Part shown: piece after piece, positions 16,733-24,417 of the stretch
Position numbering within the stretch: the first letter of the stretch is position 1
Layout: every line of letters begins with the position of its first letter
NCBI GenBank assembly: GCA_963805715.1
Contig: CAWDVK010000020.1
Span: 806,001 to 870,000, forward strand
DNA: 64,000 bases
Reading direction: 5' to 3'
Source: CAWDVK01 sp963805715
Lineage (GTDB): Bacteria; Actinomycetota; Actinomycetes; Streptosporangiales; Streptosporangiaceae
Translations under genes and position numbers: made by a program
Notes under the pieces: model-generated
What the model was told of the DNA's origin: nothing
What the model saw: only the letters and a program-made list of their open reading frames with translations
Databases searched by the model: none

Positions 16733-17992
16733 CTACGGCCTGGGTCCGAGGTTGCTGACGATGGCCCGCAGCGAGGGGGTAGCGGCAATGGCCGCTCCGC
16801 CTACCAGGCTGCCGAGCCTGATGTAATCGCTCAGGGTTCCCGTCCAGCCAGGGTCACTGAGCACCTGGGCATTGATGATGGGCACGGCCGTCGCGAGGAC
16901 GGCTACGCGCAGCGCCAGGTTGGCGAAGAATCTCTCGCTCCCGCGCACGTGCTGCGCGGTGCTGTCGATGTCAGCACTGCGGACCAGCAGCCCCCAGATC
17001 AATCCCGCGCAGGACAGCAGCAGGCCCAGCAGCAGGACCCGGTTGATGTAGGGATACTGGATGTACATGGTCACGTGTACCAGGGCGCCCGTTGCCTGGG
17101 CGTCATCAAGGCTGACCGTTCCGGAATACTCGCCGAAGCCGCTGACCTGCTGGTAACGGGGCGCGACGTAAACGCGGATCGTGACATCCTGCCCGTCGTT
17201 ACTGACCAGGGCCTTGCTCGCCAGCTGATATCCGGGCAGTACCTGGCCGTCGGAGCGGATGAAATCACTCGCGGCCGTGCACAGGCTGGCTCCCGGCTTG
17301 AACCGGATATTGCCGCCCTGGATAGGCAGCGGACTCGACTCGCGCTGCTCCGCGGCGCCCTGCCGCCCGACGGAGATGACCAGGGTACTGGCGGCATTGC
17401 TGACCCTGTCCGTCACCGGAGCAGCGCCGCGCCTGGCGACCGTGCCTGCCGAATTCTGGCACGCCGCGGCCGGGAGCGGCTTTCCCTGCGCCGTGACGGC
17501 CGGCGGCTTCGCGGTGGCCGTGACAGCAGGCTCGAGCGCCCAGCCAGCCCCGGCACAGGCGAGAACCAGCAGTGCCAGCACAACATTCGAAAGAGCCTCC
17601 CCGCTCAAGCTCCGGTCGAACGGAATGAAATTGAGGCTGAGCAGCAAGAAGATGCCGGCCACGACGACAAGTGCTGCCGCCCCGGCCTGATTGGCCGTCT
17701 CCGTCACGGCATAGACGCCCACGCCGAGCGAGGCGAGCCCTATCAATGCCGCGGCGGCTCGTACCCAGATGGCAGGCTGGCCGGCCGCGGCAGACCCGGC
17801 GCCGCCCGCGTCAGCGTTACCCGCGTCAGCGCCGCCCGCGTCAGCGCCGCCCGCGTCAGCGCCGCCCGCGTCAGCGTTACCCGCGTCAGCGCCGTCGTGG
17901 GCGTTACCGGCGTTACCCGCGGCAGCCTGGCCCGCTCCCGCATGACCCGGCGGTAGCTGCGCCGCATCGCCGGCCTCGGCATTCCCCCCCAT
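16733..17992 (-). CDS. Six-span membrane protein with Ala-Asp-Gly repeat N-terminus, unknown function
   Basis: A 419-residue protein, not recognised. The ATG at 17992 is chosen over one 14 codons upstream because GAGGAAAGG lies about nine bases before it. The first 90 residues are a low-complexity Ala/Gly/Asn/Asp tail with a five-residue repeat (ADAGG/N) encoded by 15-base tandem units. Three spans follow (about 95-180), then an external domain of about 130 residues with two Cys and the segments PIQGGNIRFKPGASLC and VTIRVYVAPRYQQVSGFGEY, then three more spans. The layout suggests a surface-exposed sensory or structural membrane protein. The start region is divergent from tryptophanase. Confidence 0.6.
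   Translation of the reverse strand: MGGNAEAGDAAQLPPGHAGAGQAAAGNAGNAHDGADAGNADAGGADAGGADAGGADAGNADAGGAGSAAAGQPAIWVRAAAALIGLASLGVGVYAVTETANQAGAAALVVVAGIFLLLSLNFIPFDRSLSGEALSNVVLALLVLACAGAGWALEPAVTATAKPPAVTAQGKPLPAAACQNSAGTVARRGAAPVTDRVSNAASTLVISVGRQGAAEQRESSPLPIQGGNIRFKPGASLCTAASDFIRSDGQVLPGYQLASKALVSNDGQDVTIRVYVAPRYQQVSGFGEYSGTVSLDDAQATGALVHVTMYIQYPYINRVLLLGLLLSCAGLIWGLLVRSADIDSTAQHVRGSERFFANLALRVAVLATAVPIINAQVLSDPGWTGTLSDYIRLGSLVGGAAIAATPSLRAIVSNLGPRP
17805..17894 (-). repeat. 15-base coding minisatellite, six units
   Basis: Six head-to-tail copies of CCCGCGTCAGCG followed by CCG or TTA span 17805-17894. They encode the ADAG-type repeat of the membrane protein on the minus strand. Units 1 and 5 carry TTA, the others CCG, so array length can change without breaking the frame. 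Confidence 0.9.
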
Positions 17993-18247
17993 GTGATCGA
18001 CCTTTCCTCGTGCCCGCACCGGCACGCGGCGCAATGCGGGATCTCGGGCAGCGCTACTTCACATGCCAGACGTTAAGGCCATTGACCATGTGATGCACGT
18101 ACATGCCGCAGCCAAGAGCGCCGGCCGCGGACTTTCCGTTCATGCGGCGATATGCGAGCGGGAGGAAGCGGCGCGGCCGCCTACTCGCGGCAGCTTTTTG
18201 CTTGTACCTTTAATGCCATTCCGCGAAATCGCGAGGAGGGCCTGCCG

Positions 18248-19630
18248 ATGACGGACGAGCCGTTCGGCACCATCTTCGAGCCGTTCCGGATTCACTCGGT
18301 GGAGCCGATGCGGCTGACCACTCGGGCCGAGCGGGCGGAGGCGCTGGCCGCCGCGGGTTACAACTTGTTCGAGCTGCGAGCCGAGGACGTGCTGATCGAC
18401 CTGCTTACCGACTCAGGAACCGGCGCGATGTCGGCCGAGCAGTGGGCCGGCATCCAGCGGGGCAGCGAGGCCTACGCGGGCGCTCCCTCGTTCTACCGGT
18501 TCCGCGAGGCGGTGACCGGCCTGTTCCCGTTCCGGCACGTCCTGCCCGTCCACCAGGGCCGGGCGGCCGAGAAGATCCTCTTCACCGTGACCGGCGGGCC
18601 GGGACGGGTCATCCCGAGCAACACGCACTTCGACACCACCCGGGCCAACATCGAGTTCACTGGCGCCAGGGCCGTCGACCTGCTCATCCCGGAGGGACTT
18701 CAGCCGTCGCTCCGGCACCCGTTCAAGGGGAACATGGACGCTGCGGCGCTGGAGCGGCTGCTCGCCGACCAGGCCGATGCGGTGCCACTGGTCATGCTGA
18801 CCATCACCAACAACTCAGGTGGCGGGCAGCCGGTCAGCATGGCCAACATCCGGGCAGTCCGTGAGATCTGCGACCGCTTCGGCAAGCCGCTGTTCCTGGA
18901 CGCGTGCCGCTTCGCGGAGAACGCCTGGTTCATCAAGACGCGGGAGGCCGGCTATGCCGGCCTCCCGGTGGACGGCATCGTCCGGGAGATGGCCGCCCTC
19001 GCCGACGGGATGACGATGTCGGCGAAGAAGGACCCGCTGGCCAACATCGGCGGCTGGCTCGCGCTCAATGACGACAGCCTCGCCGCGCAGTGCCGCAACC
19101 TGGAGATCCTCACCGAGGGCTTCCCCACGTACGGCGGGCTGGCCGGCCGTGACCTGGAGGCGATCGCGCAGGGACTGCGTGAGTGCGTCGACGAGGACTA
19201 CCTGCGCTACCGGGTGCGCTCCGTCGCCTATCTCGGCGAGGCGCTCGAGTCGGCCGGAGTCCCCGTCGTCGTTCCCTGCGGCGGCCACGCGGTCTTCATC
19301 GACGCGCGCGCCATGCTGGCGCACCTGGACCCGCTGCACTACCCCGGTCAGGCGCTGGCCTGCGCGCTCTATGAGGAAGGCGGGGTCAGGGCCTGCGAGA
19401 TCGGGACCGTGATGTTCGGCCTGCACCCTGACGGCAGCGAGACCCCGGCTGCCATGGACCTGGTCCGCCTGGCGATCCCCCGGCGCACCTACACCCAGAG
19501 CCACATCGACTACGTGATCGAGGTCGTCAGCCGGGTCGCGCGCCGGGCGACCGGCCTGCCGGGGATGCGCATCGTGTCGCAGCCCGCGCAGCTGCGGCAC
19601 TTCACCGCCCGCTTCGCGCCACTGAGCTGA
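18248..19630 (+). CDS. tnaA: Tryptophanase (beta-eliminating PLP lyase)
   Basis: A 460-residue fold-type I PLP enzyme that should split tryptophan to indole, pyruvate and ammonia. MSAKKDPLANIGG holds the cofactor Lys; THFDTTRANIEF and DACRFAENAWFIK supply cofactor-binding residues; LAIPRRTYTQSHIDYV holds the Arg for the substrate carboxylate. The closest relative, tyrosine phenol-lyase, has Arg in the block G-V-R-x-x-E-R-G and Phe-Phe in the C-terminal L-R-F-F-T-A-R-F. Here the residues are Ile (ACEIG) and His (LRHFTARF), as in tryptophanases. The ATG at 18248 follows GAGGAGGG by seven bases. No Trp-containing leader peptide of TnaC type precedes it. Indole made here could serve as a signal; that is inference. 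Confidence 0.88.
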   Translation: MTDEPFGTIFEPFRIHSVEPMRLTTRAERAEALAAAGYNLFELRAEDVLIDLLTDSGTGAMSAEQWAGIQRGSEAYAGAPSFYRFREAVTGLFPFRHVLPVHQGRAAEKILFTVTGGPGRVIPSNTHFDTTRANIEFTGARAVDLLIPEGLQPSLRHPFKGNMDAAALERLLADQADAVPLVMLTITNNSGGGQPVSMANIRAVREICDRFGKPLFLDACRFAENAWFIKTREAGYAGLPVDGIVREMAALADGMTMSAKKDPLANIGGWLALNDDSLAAQCRNLEILTEGFPTYGGLAGRDLEAIAQGLRECVDEDYLRYRVRSVAYLGEALESAGVPVVVPCGGHAVFIDARAMLAHLDPLHYPGQALACALYEEGGVRACEIGTVMFGLHPDGSETPAAMDLVRLAIPRRTYTQSHIDYVIEVVSRVARRATGLPGMRIVSQPAQLRHFTARFAPLS

Positions 19631-19774
19631 GCGGCGGCGTGACCCGGCCGGTGACGGCACCCGCTTCATCGATAACGGCATAGTCGCCGTAAAGACAAGA
19701 AAGCATTAAAGATTCCCGCCTTCTCCCATGAAATGTCCGGGATAGGTACCGAAGCGTTCTCTCGATAACAAAAC

Positions 19775-19969
19775 TTGACATTCCTGTCTCACGATCGCGA
19801 CGCAAGCGACCGTACGGTCCGGCTAACCATCTCCAACTACACCGACCCGGGTTCCCCCACGAACATCAGCAAGTGGGCGATGGAGGACTTCGGCGGCGAG
19901 ACCATCGATCCCTACCCGACCACGTTCGGGCTGTTCAACACCGGCGGGTCCGGGACCGGATGCTGCTAG
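19775..19969 (+). other. Short open frame, possible 3' gene fragment
   Basis: A 64-codon frame opening at TTG 19775 and ending FNTGGSGTGCC before TAG. The C-terminal part (TVRLTISNYTDPGSPT then SKWAMEDFGGETIDPYPTTF) looks like real protein rather than shadow, but I cannot place the family. The TTG coincides with a TTGACA promoter-like hexamer, so it may not be a start. The region 19660-19790 is distinctly AT-rich for this genome. Either a small exported protein or the tail of a lost gene. Confidence 0.3.
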
Positions 19970-19978
19970 CAGTTCCGG

Positions 19979-20362
19979 CTAGCGGTTCCACTGAGTGGCA
20001 AGGCCGGGCGGCGCGCAGGCCAGCCAGCCGTCGGTGATCGCCTCCTGCAGCGCCGGGCCGGAGACTGCGCGCAGCTGGATTAGCAGCGCGGAATAGCCGT
20101 CGAAGTGCGGAATCGTGAAGAAGGCGCCGGGATTGGCTGCGAGCACAGCCTCCTTCTCGCCGAGGTCCTCGACACGGACGGCCAGGATCGGCCCGTCCGG
20201 CGGGACCTGATCGGCGAACCGCCTCAGGTCGGCCTTGGTGAACGGCCGTTCCCACGCGAATGCCTTGCCGGCGACGAACCAGGTCCGATTGCCGCGACGT
20301 TCGCGTTCGGTCACCTCAGGCAGCTCCAGCGCCATCCGGGCCGCGTCGTCCATAGTCGCCAC
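19979..20362 (-). CDS. MmcQ/YjbR-family protein
   Basis: A 127-residue protein with the full YjbR/CyaY-like pattern: the opening ARMALELPEVTERERRGNRTWFVAGKAFAWERP, a central LAVRVEDLGEKEAVLAA and the C-terminal FTIPHFDGYSALLIQL. The fold is a double-wing domain, often annotated as DNA-binding, though its function in actinobacteria is untested. TWFVAGKAFAW and IPHFDGY are the conserved surface blocks. It is transcribed in the same direction as PadR and DUF1707 upstream but separated from them by 88 bases containing a three-unit repeat. Confidence 0.85.
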   Translation of the reverse strand: MATMDDAARMALELPEVTERERRGNRTWFVAGKAFAWERPFTKADLRRFADQVPPDGPILAVRVEDLGEKEAVLAANPGAFFTIPHFDGYSALLIQLRAVSGPALQEAITDGWLACAPPGLATQWNR

Positions 20363-20377
20363 GCTCGTACCGTACTG

Positions 20378-20419
20378 CTGTGGCTGAGCAGCTGTGGCTG
20401 ACCAGCTGTAGCTGAGCCG
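20378..20419. repeat. 14-base tandem repeat, three units
   Basis: CTGTGGCTGAGCAG, CTGTGGCTGACCAG and CTGTAGCTGAGCCG follow one another without gaps between the YjbR and DUF1707 genes. Each unit can pair partly with itself through CTG/CAG. Confidence 0.7.
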
Positions 20420-20449
20420 CGAGGATGCGGCTGCTGCCGCTATCGCTGG

Positions 20450-20920
20450 TTACAGTCCTCGCCACTGATAGTGCTGCCACTGGCTGCCGTACCCGGACTG
20501 CCAGTGACGGCGGACATGCCGGCGGAAGCGGGCCACGGCAAAGATCCCCGCCAGGCAGGCCACCAGCCAGACCAGCAGGGCAACCTTCAAGAATGCCAGG
20601 AAGACCCAGCCCGCGCCGGGCAGCACCAGGGCGGCGACCAGCGCGATGAGCGCCAGCGGCAGCAGCCGCGGTCCGCGCCGGACGACCACCCTCGGGCCCA
20701 TGGCCCAGGGCGCGTACGGCCGGCCCTGCGCGGGAGCCGCCTCCGGATCGGGGAGGTCCACCATGACGGCGCGCAGGTCCCCGACGGTCTTCGCGCTGAG
20801 CGCCGCGGTGATCCGCTCGTCGAGCTCGTCGGAGGAGAGCCGGCCCTCGGCGTAGTGCTCGCGCAGCCGGGCCGTCACGCGTTCCCGGTCCGCGTCTGAA
20901 ATCCGGATGTGATCGTTCAT
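20450..20920 (-). CDS. DUF1707-domain membrane protein
   Basis: A 156-residue protein. The N-terminal 55 residues (IRISDADRERVTARLREHYAEGRLSSDELDERITAAL) are the DUF1707 domain, which is SHOCT-like and common in actinobacteria, usually at the cytoplasmic side of a membrane protein. A Pro/Arg-rich linker leads to two closely spaced hydrophobic spans (about 98-140) and a basic tail. It starts 25 bases after the PadR gene stop, so the two form one leftward operon, a common arrangement in which PadR controls the membrane protein. Its function is unknown. Confidence 0.87.
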   Translation of the reverse strand: MNDHIRISDADRERVTARLREHYAEGRLSSDELDERITAALSAKTVGDLRAVMVDLPDPEAAPAQGRPYAPWAMGPRVVVRRGPRLLPLALIALVAALVLPGAGWVFLAFLKVALLVWLVACLAGIFAVARFRRHVRRHWQSGYGSQWQHYQWRGL

Positions 20921-20945
20921 GGTCCTGCCTGCCTTATCCCTTTAT

Positions 20946-21668
20946 CTAGTCGTCCTGTTCACCGGGATCTGACTCCGCGTCCTCATCAGCGAGGATCCGG
21001 TAGAGCCCGCGCCGGGCCTGCTCCAGCAGCCGTTCGGCCGCACGGATCTGCCCGGGCGTGCCCGCGTGCGCGATCTGCACGATCCCGGCACCGAGCCGGG
21101 CCGCCTGGCTGAACAGGCCAGGCAGCTGCCAGGCCTCCTGCTGAGCCGTCGACTCCCAGGCGCCGCGTGCCTTCTCCGGGTTCTGCTCGACGTACTCGCG
21201 GCCGGCATCGGTCAGGCTGAACGTGCGTCGGCCGCCCGACTCCTCGCCCGCTATCAGGCCCTCATCGGCGAGCTGGGACAGCGCGGGATACACCGCGCCG
21301 GGGCTCGGCCGCCAGGCGCCGCCGCTGCGCTCCTCGATCTCAGACATGATCTGGTAGCCGTTGCGCGGGCCCTCCCGCAGTAGCGCCAGGATCGCCGCGC
21401 GCACGTCACCCCGCCCTGCCTTCGGTCCCCGCGCCGGGTCCGGCGGGCCCGGCGGCGGTCCCGGCCACCAGCCGCCCCGCGCCCCGCCCAGGCCGCCGCC
21501 CCAGGGCCCGGGGCCCGGCCGACCGCCGAAATTCCGCTCCCACGGGCCACCGCGCTCGCGGGCAAAGGCCCGGATCCCGCGCCGCAGCTGGCCAAGCAGG
21601 TCGCCGCATTCGCCCCAGCCGCACGATCCGGCCCGGAATTCGCCCGCACCAGGGGCTGCCGCTGCCAT
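20946..21668 (-). CDS. PadR-family transcriptional regulator
   Basis: A 240-residue regulator. An N-terminal Gly/Pro/Arg-rich stretch of about 90 residues precedes the PadR winged helix: GRGDVRAAILALLREGPRNGYQIMSEIEER, then PSPGAVYPALSQLADEGLIAG and RRTFSLTDAGREYVEQN. The C-terminal part is a coiled helical dimerisation region ending in ERLLEQARRGLYRILADEDAE. PadR proteins bind short palindromes and often repress their own operon. A perfect CGATATATCG lies 31 bases before the start. The protein at 62534 has the same kind of C-terminal region and Gly-rich N-terminus but no winged helix. Confidence 0.9.
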   Translation of the reverse strand: MAAAAPGAGEFRAGSCGWGECGDLLGQLRRGIRAFARERGGPWERNFGGRPGPGPWGGGLGGARGGWWPGPPPGPPDPARGPKAGRGDVRAAILALLREGPRNGYQIMSEIEERSGGAWRPSPGAVYPALSQLADEGLIAGEESGGRRTFSLTDAGREYVEQNPEKARGAWESTAQQEAWQLPGLFSQAARLGAGIVQIAHAGTPGQIRAAERLLEQARRGLYRILADEDAESDPGEQDD

Positions 21669-21699
21669 TATCCGCTCCCGCCCTCTCGCGATACGATCA

Positions 21700-21709
21700 C
21701 GATATATCG
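21700..21709. promoter_or_regulatory. Perfect AT-rich palindrome, putative PadR operator
   Basis: CGATATATCG is a ten-base perfect palindrome in the AT-rich segment upstream of padR. CGATATATC recurs at 62441-62449, before the HTH-less PadR-like gene. This is the expected place and shape for a PadR site; binding is inferred. Confidence 0.55.
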
Positions 21710-22178
21710 ACAGGGTACGTCGCGCTACCGGGAATCACAAGTTATAACTCGATGACGTCTCCGATCGTTCCGCGGCCGGCCGCCGCCCGGCAGTGCCTCG
21801 CGCCGCAGCAGGCGGCAGGCCGCATGCCGCAGGGGCGGGCAACAGGCCGCTGACGGCCAGCGACAGACGACAGGCCGAAGACCGCACGCGGCCGGCCAAA
21901 GACCGCACGCGGTCAGCGCCGGGGAGCAGGCGACGGGAACAGGCGGCGGGGAACAGCGTCGATGCGCAGCCGCGGTGGCTCTTTCCGCAGCAGCCGCGCA
22001 TCCACGTCGGATGCCGGACCGGGGCCAGCCGTCCCCGGCGACCTGCGCGCCGGCCCGCGCGGCCAGCCGCGGGCCGGGTGGCCTGCCTGCCTGCCTGCCT
22101 GCCTTGCACTGCCGTCCAGGGTGACATCGAAGCGAGGGGCACCGCGCCCCAGGGCACGACCGCGGCAAGGAGCGGGCC
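21710..22178. other. Gene-free, low-complexity stretch
   Basis: The stretch is dominated by imperfect Arg/Ala/Gly-like repeats (for example AAGACCGCACGCGG twice near 21895) and contains no frame with recognisable protein character. A tetranucleotide run, GCCT six times, spans 22081-22104. An AAGGAG before 22179 belongs to the next gene. Confidence 0.5.
22081..22104. repeat. Tetranucleotide repeat (GCCT)6
   Basis: Six perfect head-to-tail GCCT units lie 75 bases before the start of the deazaflavin-dependent reductase gene. Such runs change length by slippage and could alter spacing in the leader. Confidence 0.85.
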
Positions 22179-22964
22179 ATGACAGCAAAGGCGATGCCGC
22201 CGCTGAAGCGGCGCCTGCAGCAGCGGCTCTTCCACATCGTCAACGTTCCGATGCGCGCCGTTCTCGCGCTGCCGCTGGCCACGCCGCTGAGCGGCCGGCT
22301 CATGCTCGTCTTCCTCACCGGCCGCCGGACCGGCAAGTCCTACCGGCAGCCGGTCAGCTGCGTCCGTGACGGCGATGTGCTGCTGACACCTGGCGGCGGC
22401 AACTGGAAGCTGAAGCTGCGCGAGGGCAGGCCCGAGCGCATCCGCCTCGGCGGTCATGACGTACTCGCGCGGCCGGAGATAATCGGCGACGCCGCCGAGA
22501 TCGAACGACTCCTCGGCATCATCACGGCCGCTAACCCGATGGCAGGCAGGTTCGTGGCCATCCAGAGGCAGGCGGACGGAACGCTCGATCGCGCGAGCCT
22601 GGACGCCGCGATCAGGCACGGATTCAGGATCATCGGCTGGCAGCCGGATGCCGAGCAGGTGCCCGGAGCCCGGACCGCTCCGGGCGCGCGGAGCCCGGCG
22701 GGCATGGGGGCCCGCGCCTGTTTAAGCCGACGGTGGCAGGGGCAGGGTCAGCAACTCTTGCCATCCCACATCCGTCGAAGCCCAGAACGAGGTGCTGACC
22801 ATGCTGACAATGACCGACAAAGCCGCCGAGATGATTCGTACCCTAACTTCACAGCCCGGCGTCCCGGAGGACGCCGGCCTGCGGATGTCCGTGCAGGGCG
22901 GCGAGGAGGGCACGCTGACGCTGTCGCTGCAGGGGCCGCAGCCAGACGACGCCGTGATCGATGA
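22179..22964 (+). CDS. Deazaflavin (F420)-dependent nitroreductase-family protein with aberrant C-terminus
   Basis: The first 165 residues are a split-barrel protein of the F420H2-dependent quinone/nitroreductase (DDN-like) family: MLVFLTGRRTGKSYRQPV, VLLTPGGGNWKLKLREG and ANPMAGRFVAIQRQADGTL are the family blocks. These enzymes reduce quinones or nitro-compounds with reduced F420 at the membrane. The start ATG 22179 follows AAGGAG. The remaining 96 residues are low-complexity Arg/Gly/Ala sequence that overlaps the next gene by 164 bases in another frame. A hairpin (GCCCGGA/TCCGGGC, 22668-22685) and an out-of-frame TAA near 22720 suggest the gene once ended there and that an indel removed its stop. 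Confidence 0.8.
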   Translation: MTAKAMPPLKRRLQQRLFHIVNVPMRAVLALPLATPLSGRLMLVFLTGRRTGKSYRQPVSCVRDGDVLLTPGGGNWKLKLREGRPERIRLGGHDVLARPEIIGDAAEIERLLGIITAANPMAGRFVAIQRQADGTLDRASLDAAIRHGFRIIGWQPDAEQVPGARTAPGARSPAGMGARACLSRRWQGQGQQLLPSHIRRSPERGADHADNDRQSRRDDSYPNFTARRPGGRRPADVRAGRRGGHADAVAAGAAARRRRDR

Positions 22965-23085
22965 CGCGGGCGCACGCGTCTTCATCGAGCATGACGCCGC
23001 ACCTCTCGTCGAGGACAGGCAGCTCGACGCGCAGATCGACGACCAGGGCGGCCTGTCGTTCCTGCTCGGCAGCCAGACCGGGTAG
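22801..23085 (+). CDS. HesB/IscA-like small protein without cysteines
   Basis: A 94-residue protein of the A-type Fe-S carrier fold: MLTMTDKAAEMIRTLTSQPG, GLRMSVQGGEEGTLTLSLQ and GARVFIEHDAAPLVEDRQLDAQ match the order of HesB/IscA segments. All three cluster-binding Cys of true carriers are absent; the chain has no Cys at all. A cysteine-less group is frequent in actinobacteria and its function is not known. ATG 22801 has GAGGTG seven bases upstream. Its 5' part lies inside the run-on frame of the preceding reductase gene, which is probably an artefact of that gene's lost stop. Confidence 0.82.
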   Translation: MLTMTDKAAEMIRTLTSQPGVPEDAGLRMSVQGGEEGTLTLSLQGPQPDDAVIDDAGARVFIEHDAAPLVEDRQLDAQIDDQGGLSFLLGSQTG

Positions 23086-23144
23086 CACCTCGCCCGGCCA
23101 TCCGGCCAGCGCGAGCGCCCAGGTGGGGCCCGGCACGGCCTACT

Positions 23145-23222
23145 GAGGCACAGCATTCTGGTCAGGCGCGGCACTCCGGTCAGGCACGGCCACTGAGGCG
23201 CGGCACTCCGGTCAGGCACGGC
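23145..23222. repeat. 27-base direct repeat with degenerate third copy
   Basis: AGGCGCGGCACTCCGGTC followed by AGGCACGGC occurs exactly at 23164-23190 and 23196-23222, 32 bases apart. A degenerate copy (AGGCACAGCATTCTGGTC) precedes them at 23145. The array lies in the gap between the HesB-like and dehydrogenase genes. It is too short and unspaced for CRISPR. Confidence 0.75.
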
Positions 23223-23304
23223 AGGCAGGCTGAGGCTTCAGGCGCCGGCGGCTTACGGCAGACTTCGTGGCATCAGCTGCCGTGACCGGACGATCGGAGA
23301 TGCC

Positions 23305-24417
23305 ATGGCCGGCCAGCCTGGTGCCGGGCTCGATCCTCGCCAGCCGCACATCGTCACGCTAGGCTCGGTTCCGGGTTTCATCGTGTTCGACCTGCCCGGC
23401 GCGCCCGTGTCCGCTGGCGGGACGCGGCTGGCCCCCGATGTCACGGTCGGTGAGGTCGCGCTGCTGGCCAGGGCCATGACCTACAAGTTCGCGGCGCTGG
23501 GCGACCGGGTGGGCGGCGCGAAGGCCGGCCTGGCCGGCGATCCGGCCGACCGCGCAACGCGGGCCGGGATCATGGCGCGCTACTGCGCGGAAATCCGCCC
23601 GCTGGCCGACGCGGGCGGATTCCTGACCGGGCCGGACATGGGCACATCCGAGGAGGACTTCGCCTTGCTGCGCGAGCGGCGCGCCTCGCCGGCCGCGATC
23701 AGCGCCGTCGTGGACGGGGTGCCGTTCGAGGACGTTCTGACCGGCTACGGGGTGGCGGCGGCCGCGGAGACCGCGCTCCGCGCCGGACCGGGCGGCGGCT
23801 GGGAGGGCCGCTCCGTGGCCATCGAGGGATTCGGCAAGGTAGGCGGCGGCGTGGCTGTCGAGGTCGCCAGCCGCGGCGGCCGTGTCGTGGCGGTCTCCAC
23901 CATCGCCGGGTGCACGGCGGACCCGGCCGGGCTCGATGTCGGGCGGCTGCTCGAGTTGCGCCGCGTTCACGGCGATCAGTGCGTGCTCCGCTACGGCCGT
24001 CCGGCCCGGCCGCCTCGCGATCTTTTCACCTCGGTTGAGGCCGATGTCATCGTTCCTGGCACCCGTCCGGGCGTGATCAGCCGCCGGACCGCCGAGTCGC
24101 TCCCACCCTCCGTCCTGGTCGTGGCCCCGGCCGCCAACGTCCCCTATACCAGGGACGGCGCGGAGGTCCTGCGGCGCCGCGGCATCGTGGCGCTGCCCGA
24201 CTTCGTCTGCAACGCGGGCGCGGTGATCGGCTACCGGTCAGCCTCGGATGCCACGCCGGAGCAGGTCCTGGCCCAGGCCCGCCAGAAGATCGCGGAACTT
24301 ATCCTCGAGGCGCTGGATCACCCGGCCGGGCCGCTGGCCGGGGCGTGCGAGCGCGCCGCCGGGTTCCTGCGTGGCTGGTGGGGGGATCCGCCCGAGCCGC
24401 CGTTCGCATCCCGGTAG
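23305..24417 (+). CDS. Glu/Leu/Phe/Val dehydrogenase-type oxidoreductase
   Basis: A 370-residue amino-acid dehydrogenase of the GLFV class. The N-terminal catalytic part has MTYKFAALGDRVGGAKAGLAG with the two Lys expected of the active site, though the usual G-G-x-K-G-G is A/G-K-A-G here. The Rossmann part begins VAIEGFGKVGGGVAVEVA. PAANVPYTRDGA and LPDFVCNAGAVIGY complete the cofactor and substrate pocket. Members deaminate amino acids with NAD(P)+; which amino acid is not predictable from this alone. It is shorter than classic GDH (about 420-450) because helices between the lobes are reduced. Its last 100 bases overlap the convergent protease gene. Confidence 0.82.
   Translation: MAGQPGAGLDPRQPHIVTLGSVPGFIVFDLPGAPVSAGGTRLAPDVTVGEVALLARAMTYKFAALGDRVGGAKAGLAGDPADRATRAGIMARYCAEIRPLADAGGFLTGPDMGTSEEDFALLRERRASPAAISAVVDGVPFEDVLTGYGVAAAAETALRAGPGGGWEGRSVAIEGFGKVGGGVAVEVASRGGRVVAVSTIAGCTADPAGLDVGRLLELRRVHGDQCVLRYGRPARPPRDLFTSVEADVIVPGTRPGVISRRTAESLPPSVLVVAPAANVPYTRDGAEVLRRRGIVALPDFVCNAGAVIGYRSASDATPEQVLAQARQKIAELILEALDHPAGPLAGACERAAGFLRGWWGDPPEPPFASR

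Noticed and set aside
17805..17894. CRISPR-like array
   Set aside because: Units are contiguous 15-base coding repeats without spacers; the same applies to 43847-43921.
18063..18247. TnaC-like leader peptide before tryptophanase
   Set aside because: The short frames upstream contain no Trp codon and no rho-site-like C-rich tract followed by a pause peptide.
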